This document shows, in pieces, positions 58,065-64,000 of a DNA stretch of 64,000 bases. The notes below the pieces were generated by a model, which was not told the DNA's origin, made no database searches, and was given only the letters and a program-made list of their open reading frames with translations. Within the stretch, counting starts at the first letter, position 1, and the number at the start of each line of letters is the position of its first letter. Source of the stretch: Thereva unica (lineage: Eukaryota > Arthropoda > Insecta > Diptera > Therevidae); NCBI GenBank assembly GCA_949987705.1, contig OX465281.1:188777112-188841111 (forward strand), in the 5' to 3' direction. The position numbers and the translations under genes were made by a program.

Positions 58065-60078
58065 AGCCACTTCGTCGTGAGTACGTCAAACTTAGAAACT
58101 CCTGTAACTCCATCATCAGGAAAGTCAAATCATCATTTGATGATAGATTGAGAAGTAAGATTCTTAACTCCACTACAGGCAGCAAAAACTTCTGGTCCTT
58201 GGTAACTGCCATCAAGAAGAATTTTACTTCCTCCTCAACACCCCCTTTTATTCACAACAAGGAAGTGATAACAGAAAGCAAACCCAAGGCCGACCTATTA
58301 GCTTCTTTATTGGCCGCAAATTCTTCTTTACCCGATGCTGCTATGTCACCCCCCCCCCCCCCTCTCGAGAATACCACCCACTCAATGGATGGAGTTCACT
58401 TCAGGACTCGCGAGGTGTTTAGGTGTCTCAAAGAACTCGACGCCAATAAATCCACTGGTCCCAACAAAATCCCCCCTATGGTACTTAAAAAATGTGCCTC
58501 ACCTTTGGCTAAACCTCTGCGCAAACTTTTTGCCCTGTCTTACTTCTCCGGAGTGTATCCCGATTCTTGGAAACTAGCTCATGTTCATTCAATCCCAAAA
58601 AAAGGTGAAGCCAGCGACCCCTTAAACTACCGCCCAATAGCAATTACTTCTGTTCTCTCCAAAATCATGGAGACAATAATCAATAAAAAGCTCATGAAAT
58701 ATCTAGAATCCAACCAAATTATACACGACAGGCAATACGGCTTCAGATCTAAACGGTCTACTGGCGATCTGCTTGTGTGTTTAACCGAGCGTATCAACCA
58801 AAGCATTCACAGCTTTGGTGAGTCTAGCCTAGTTGCTCTAGATATATCAAAGGCTTTTGACAGAGTATGGCACCCAGCTCTGTTGAATAAACTCCAAGCT
58901 ATTGGTGTACACTTAGTTCTAAGGAACTGGATTAAGAGCTTTCTTTCATGCCGTTCAATCAAGGTAGTATTGGATGGCGTCGAATCCAACCCCCGCGCCA
59001 TTTCGGCCGGAGTTCCCCAGGGGTCAATTCTCTCACCCGCACTTTTTCTAATCTTCATTAATGATCTGCTCTCAATCCCCTCCAACCCACTTCCCTGCTT
59101 CGTTGATGACGGTACTCTGAATTTCTCTTACTCCTTCGACAATATAAGACAAGCACGTGCCAGACCTTGTCTTTACCACCGTCAACTGATGTCGGCTTCG
59201 ATCAACCGGGATATCGAATCGATTCTTCATTGGGGCGGAAATGAACCGCGTCGAATTCAATGCCACAAAAACGAAGCACTGTCTGATCTCCATCAAAAAT
59301 TGTACCGACCTTCCTCCTGTCTCGGTGGATGGAGAGAGTCTAACGGCTGACTCAACTCTCAACATCCTAGGGGTAACTTTAACGGGAACGATCACATATT
59401 CCAAATCGCCAAACAAGCCTCCCAATGCCTTGGATTTCTCAAGAGATGCAAATTCCTCCTTCAGCCAGCCGCATTGGCTACAATATACAAATCCTACATT
59501 CGGCCGCGCCTCGAATACAACTCGCATATTTGGGCAGGCGCCCCAAAAACCACCTTGGCTTGTCTCGACAAGGAGCAAAATCGTGCCCTCAAACTCATTG
59601 GTGATGGCCCCTTTCGCGCCTCCATAGACACCTTGAGCCACCGTAGGAATGTAGCAGCCCTCTCCATACTTTATCGCTGTTACCATGGCGACTGTTCCAC
59701 CGAAATTCAGCACCTCCTGCCTGCATGGCAATACTTTTCCCGCAACACAAGACTAGCCCACTCGGCTCACCCCCATACCCTACAGCCCCCTCGTTCACGC
59801 ACAATACGGTTTAGAAGTTCGTAGAACAACTCGTCTGTGGAATAATCTCCCGCAGTCAGTATTTCCGAACTCGTCCAACATGTTAGAGTTCAAACGTGAG
59901 GTTCATCGTCATTTTCTTCTACACCCTCCAGACCCCCTCTAACCTTTCCTATTCTCCTCTATTCTTCAAACCAAGCTTACTACTAGACATTGCACCATGA
60001 ACTGAACGACATGAGGGACTGGTAGTACAAAGGGTTACACCTAAGCTTGGCTTTTTCATAAAAAAAAAAAAAAAAAAC
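58065..60078 (+). mobile_element. 5'-truncated LINE (family 1, copy D)
   Basis: Nearly identical to 14701-16735, starting at CCACTTCGTCGTGAGTACG and ending with the same 3' UTR and an A run at about 60061-60077. It begins exactly where the minus-strand LINE fragment stops and its tail directly abuts another LINE, so no target duplication can be assigned. Confidence 0.9.
58067..59820 (+). pseudogene. LINE RT, near-identical to copy B but frameshifted
   Basis: The RT frame is open to 59350 with KSTGPNKIPP, LDISKAFDRVWH and AGVPQGSILSPALF. Differences from the intact copy: a long C run near 58348, FVDD at about 59100 instead of catalytic FADD (GCT to GTT), one extra G at about 59237 that shifts frame, a 14-bp deletion near 59384, and an 8-bp deletion near 59822. 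The thumb resumes in other frames (59474-59824). Few differences overall mean the two copies are recent, but this one cannot be active. Confidence 0.88.
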
Positions 60079-61317
60079 AACGCCCGTTCAATGGACAGGG
60101 TACTTCAGGACTCGCGAGGTGTACAGGTGCCTCAAGGAGCTTGATGCCAACAAATCCACTGGACCCGATAATATACCTCCTATCGTCTTAAAACAATGCG
60201 CCTCACCTTTGACTTATCATACTTCTCCGGAGTCTATCCAGACTCTTGGAAACTTGCCCATGTTCAGCCAATACCGAAAAAGGTGACTCCAGCCTTTCCT
60301 CCGACTACCGCCCAATATCAATTACTTCTACTCTCTCCAAAACGATGGAGACGATAATCAACAAGAAACTAGAATCCAACCTACTCATAAATGACAGACA
60401 GTATGTCTTCCGACGCAAAATATCCACTGGCGATCTTTTAGTTTGTTTTACAGAACACCTCAAGCGAAGCCTGCGTGGATCTCTTGAGTTTATTCTGTTT
60501 GCTCTGGATATCTCCAAGGCTTTTGATAGAGTTTGGCACTCAGCCCTGCTAACTAAGCTCAAAGCTATTGGAGTCGACTCACTTTTACATAAGTGAATTG
60601 AAAATTTCTTTTCCGACCGTTCAATCAAGGTAGTATTGGATGGTGTAAAATTTGCATCCCACACCCGATCTCTGCCGGGGTCCCCCAGGGGCCATTGTTA
60701 TCACCAGCCCTATTTCTTATATTTATAAATGACCTCCTTTCAATCCCCTCTAACCTACTTCTCAGCTTCACTGACGACGGTACCCTGCGTTACTCTTACG
60801 GCTTTGATACAAGACAGCCACGTGCCAGACCCTGTCTTGATGACCGTGATCTAATGTCCAACTCTATTAATAACGACATTAAACTCATTCTAGAGTGACA
60901 AGCAAGAATCGTGTCGAATTCAACCCCATGAAAACCAAGTACTGTGTTATTTCAAAGAAACAGTTCAACACCTCTCCATTCGTAGCCTTGGGTAAAGTTG
61001 AACTAATGGCCGACCCTTCCCTACACATCTTAGGCGTGACATTAGCCAAAGACTTGCGATGGAATGATCATTATTTCAAAACGTCAAACAAGCATCCCAG
61101 TACTTGGGATTTGTTAAGAAGTGCAAGTTCCTCTTCCAATGATCGGCCCGTGCTGTTATTTATAAATCCCACATTCGGCCTCTTCTTGAATGCAACTCCC
61201 GGGTTTGGTGCGGTGCTTCGATAACCATCTCAGGATGGTTAAATAAGGTGCAAAAAAGGGTCCTTAAATTAATTGATGAGGACAACGTTTGCTCCACCAT
61301 CGACCCTTCGGGCGACC
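60079..61317 (+). pseudogene. LINE RT (family 2, copy E), interrupted
   Basis: It aligns with 25715-26990 of the long LINE: ECLKELDANKSTGPDNIPP-like start, RQYVFRRKISTGDLLVCFTE, LDISKAFDRVWHSALL, then FTDDGTLRYSYGF in place of FADD, and LGVTLAKDLRWNDH. Stops and frameshifts occur at about 60230, 60594 and 60898. It ends at 61317, where a DNA transposon is inserted, resumes for about 14 bp at 62517, and its 3' UTR reappears at 62993-63072. Confidence 0.85.
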
Positions 61318-62516
61318 ACAGTGGGCTAGATTTGGAAAAAAGTGGACAAAAATAGAATGCGTTGTCTTATACATTCGAAATTTTGGCTACATGGGTGTTT
61401 CACATCGCTGATCACAAATCCGTTATTAAAACTATCAAAACAAAATGGCGGATCCAATATGGTGGACGGATTTTACAAAGACTCGCATATTCTGAGAACA
61501 AAAGAATTGTAAAAAGCAAATGGTTTATTTTTAATTTTTTTATTTTTATTTTTAATTAAAATTAATTACTTTAAAATAATCATACATACATTTATAAACT
61601 TTACGTATATACATTAAGGGTCTGTGCCAAAATAGCAATTCAAATGTCAATTTGTATGGAAAACCCATTTCAATTGGTAAATTTGATTTTTGACGGTTTG
61701 CGTCTTTGGAAAGGAGGCAACTATTTTAAACGAATTCGTTGACAGTTGAAATCATTTCAATTTTGAATTTTGAAGTAATTGGTTCATTTAAAATTTAAAA
61801 GACAAGATAAAAGAATTTAAAAAAAATGGAGCCTTCGTTGCTACTAGTGAACTCAGATGGTACAATTGCTTTACTTAAGTCCCTGCTAGTTTCTGTGTCG
61901 GATATATGAAGCAACCTCAAAGCTTCGCCAGACAAACTGTTATTACGTTTAGGGTATTTCCGGCACATGCTCGAAATATAAGGGTCGGATGTGACGGGAA
62001 GACGATTGAATACATCCTCCATATTTCCTTGTCTAGAAGTTTTTTTTTTCTTAAATCTTTGTTACGCGCCTCCTGGGCGTCTTCAGACATTTCACCAATT
62101 AAATGTAATAAATTAAATTTTCATACATTTTTCCGAAAATTTTTTTTTCGTGGTTATTGATCATTCTCTTACATTAGCATGTATTATTATTTAATAACGG
62201 TAAAACACATAAAAATTTTCTACATACCTTCAGGATCACTCTCCATTGAACTTAATTAATATTACACACTCAGATATAAAGTTATTGGGATTTAACGTAG
62301 GAAGTATTTTTCGCGGTGAAGACACGCAAATGCAGATATGTCCAAAGTATCTAACTTCGGAATGCCTCAGATCCGCAGGCTTTAAAGCTACCCGCCCCAT
62401 TCTTCGGAAAAACGTCCAGGGGATCACCCTCTATAAAATAATTCCTATAGAAAAAGGCATTTAAAAAAAAATTTTTTTTGATTTTTGTCCACTTTTTTTA
62501 GAATCTAGCCCACTGT
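61318..62516. mobile_element. DNA transposon remnant, 1.2 kb, TIR ACAGTGGGCTAGATT
   Basis: ACAGTGGGCTAGATTTGG with GTGGACAAAAAT at the left, and ATTTTTGTCCAC with AATCTAGCCCACTGT at the right, are inverted ends. GG(C/T)GACC is on both sides (61311-61317 and 62517-62523), a 7-bp duplication with one mismatch. Minus-strand codons EDVFNRLPVTSDPYISSMCR and LSGEALRLL (about 61930-62020) faintly resemble the end of SANT/MADF-type DNA-binding proteins. A plus-strand frame at 62246-62464 (IKLLGFNVGSIFRGEDTQ) is unknown. No transposase catalytic motif was found. Confidence 0.7.
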
Positions 62517-62530
62517 GGTGACCGTAGGAA

Positions 62531-62992
62531 CCCAAGTAACAAATTTCGTCTCATAAGACTCTACTAGTGTCTTATGAGAGGATATTCGACTTTTTTAAGA
62601 GAGCACCACTCTCATAACTTACTCTTATAGAACACTACAGGTGCTTTATGAATGCGTTGTGAGAATTAAATGGCACAATTATGAGAGTTATTTTAGTCTT
62701 ATAAAAATACCTTAGCTCTCTTTGCAAGGGTAACTATAAGCGTGCTATAAGAGCTATATGTACTCTCCTTAACAGAACTGTTAGAAAGGAAGCAATATAT
62801 GGAAAGGCGATGTTATTTAGAATAAAATAATTTTTATGAGAGTTAAAACAGTTAAAATCTTTGGGAGTAAAGCTCTCATAAAAAAGACTCAATAAGAATA
62901 GAGGTTTTCTTGTACTCAATATAAGAGTATAAACATTATCTCATTATGAGAATGAAAGACTTAGTAACTCTAGTAGACTTATTATCTCATAA
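62531..62992. repeat. Block with many TCTCATAA/TTATGAGA motifs
   Basis: Within 460 bp the octamer TCTCATAA, its reverse complement or a one-base variant occurs at least eight times (near 62549, 62571, 62609, 62678, 62834, 62872, 62938 and 62985). GACTCTACTAG near the left end and CTAGTAGACTT near the right end are roughly inverted. It replaces about 330 bp of the LINE, so it is an inserted element with unusual subterminal repeats. Class unknown. Confidence 0.55.
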
Positions 62993-63072
62993 TTACACCA
63001 TGACGTGACAAATGACATGACGGACTAGTAGTACAAAGGGTGACTCATGAGCTTAGCACTACCACATAAAAA
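62993..63072 (+). mobile_element. LINE 3' UTR end (copy E)
   Basis: ACACCATGACGTGACAAATG, GGACTAGTAGTACAAAGGG and GAGCTTAGCACTACCACATA with an A run complete the 3' end of the interrupted LINE, although an independent short insertion cannot be excluded. Confidence 0.75.
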
Positions 63073-64000
63073 AAGTGCCCATAAATGCGTCAATAGGTCA
63101 TTCTACCGAAAATCTCCTGTGGGTCTCTAAAGTGTCCTAATGGAAAAAATGAACCACATTATTATCTTCTATTCTGTCCGTATTCGGCTTATGCCTTTGC
63201 ATCGCGGGCCAGATAACCTTTCTCTATCTAGTATACCTACCTACCTACTTTCTCTCCCGACGTTTTTGAACCTGGTACTGAACCGATACGTTTAGTTTTT
63301 TTCCTCCTATTGCCCGTTCTGTCCAATTCCGGTGCATACAATAGGATCAAACCAAACACTCACGTGATAAGAAGGCTTCGGCCTGGCCTGTCCCCTATAT
63401 TATTCAGCATCCTCCGAGTGCTTCGCTGATAGCAGAAGCCTTTTACACCGTGCCTGCTAAATGCACCATAACCAGTTGGAATCTGCGCAAATTTAATAAG
63501 TACGGAGATTGAGGTTTTAAGCTTCTTGCAAAACTATCTAGAAAAGTTGGCTATATTTTGACCTCCTTCTTTCTGGTGTTTGAATAAAAATCATTCTATT
63601 AATTTGTTCAGTCATTGCCATATGCAACTTAGGCGTGAAATCTTAATCGTACAACGGCATGATTGTATCCTTTTTCCAGACACACTCTTTATTCACTACG
63701 AAGGATTTTGCACTCCGAAATCTCGAAATCCTGCTCATGATACTTATAGCAAAAATTACTCAGAAAGATACGACACTGTAATCCTTTCTGTGCGAAGAAA
63801 AAGGAAAGTAAAAATCTATTCATTCTAATCTATTCATATACGCGCTCCGGAATGGCGAGAGGGCGGAGCAACGGCAAACTACACAAACACATGCAGAGCA
63901 GGAAGTACACGAAGATGGTACATGAATTCACACAGCAAAATAAAAGTGCAGACGGCACAAAAAATTGCGGAGAAGAGAAATCAGTGCGTCTCTTTCGCAC
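63073..64000. other. No gene recognised
   Basis: An 82-codon ORF at 63580-63828 (QRHDCILFPDTLFIHYEGF) has no recognised domain. The last 150 bp is GC-richer, but nothing can be assigned. Confidence 0.35.

Noticed and set aside
59072..59731. 219-codon minus-strand ORF
   Set aside because: It is exactly antisense to the LINE RT, which has strong motif support on the plus strand. The same shadow appears in pieces opposite 15703-16447.

Overview
This window looks like repeat-dense, AT-rich nuclear DNA from an insect or close arthropod. It has no bacterial-style operons. The recognisable coding sequence is almost all decayed transposable elements: non-LTR retrotransposons of several clades, one Helitron, hAT-type and PIF/Harbinger-type DNA elements, and many small inverted-repeat (MITE-like) elements. 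I could not identify one complete host gene with confidence. I cannot name the species: the evidence is the TE content (R1-like, RTE-like and jockey/CR1-like LINEs, a DUF4780-like gag/ORF1 remnant) and general composition.

Layout. 1-14 kb: an R1-like endonuclease remnant at the left edge, a short LINE 3' end (2.7-2.9 kb), several MITEs with clean terminal inverted repeats (1.8, 5.2, 5.9, 7.95, 10.1 and 12.7 kb), a 5S-rRNA-like sequence (8.9 kb) and a lone hAT end (12 kb). 14.2-16.7 kb: the best-preserved coding element, a 5'-truncated LINE with an uninterrupted 785-codon reverse transcriptase ORF, flanked by two copies of one MITE in opposite orientation. 17-20.4 kb: a MITE, then an R1/I-type LINE 3' part with RNase H and a zinc-knuckle C-terminus. 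Its target-site duplication and a paralogous empty site at 41.4 kb are both visible. 22.8-27.4 kb: a LINE fragment and a long, frameshifted LINE that still has its endonuclease and RT. 29-39 kb: degenerate R1-like and RTE-like LINE remnants, a foldback, and a 1.24-kb TIR element holding SANT-like and DUF4780-like fragments. 41.7-45.7 kb: LINE 3' pieces and a nest (LINE > hAT-like element > second TIR element > Helitron helicase). 48.6-50.8 kb: an RTE-like LINE interrupted by a hAT element with an 8-bp target duplication. 53.6-55.4 kb: two more LINE pieces and a diverged tandem repeat. 57.9-63.1 kb: a stack of three LINEs, a 1.2-kb DNA transposon and a repeat block rich in TCTCATAA motifs.

How parts relate. 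The LINE copies at 2.7, 14.2, 22.9, 24.3, 41.7, 45.2, 58.1 and 60.1 kb form two sister families sharing a roughly 90-nt 3' UTR. The two arms closing that UTR show compensatory changes between the families, which points to a structured RNA used by the reverse transcriptase. The R1/I-type copies at 18.9 and 54.5 kb are another family. The RTE-like copies at 33.6-35.1 and 48.6-50.8 kb are a third. Most other sequence between them is short DNA transposons or AT-rich DNA in which I see no gene.
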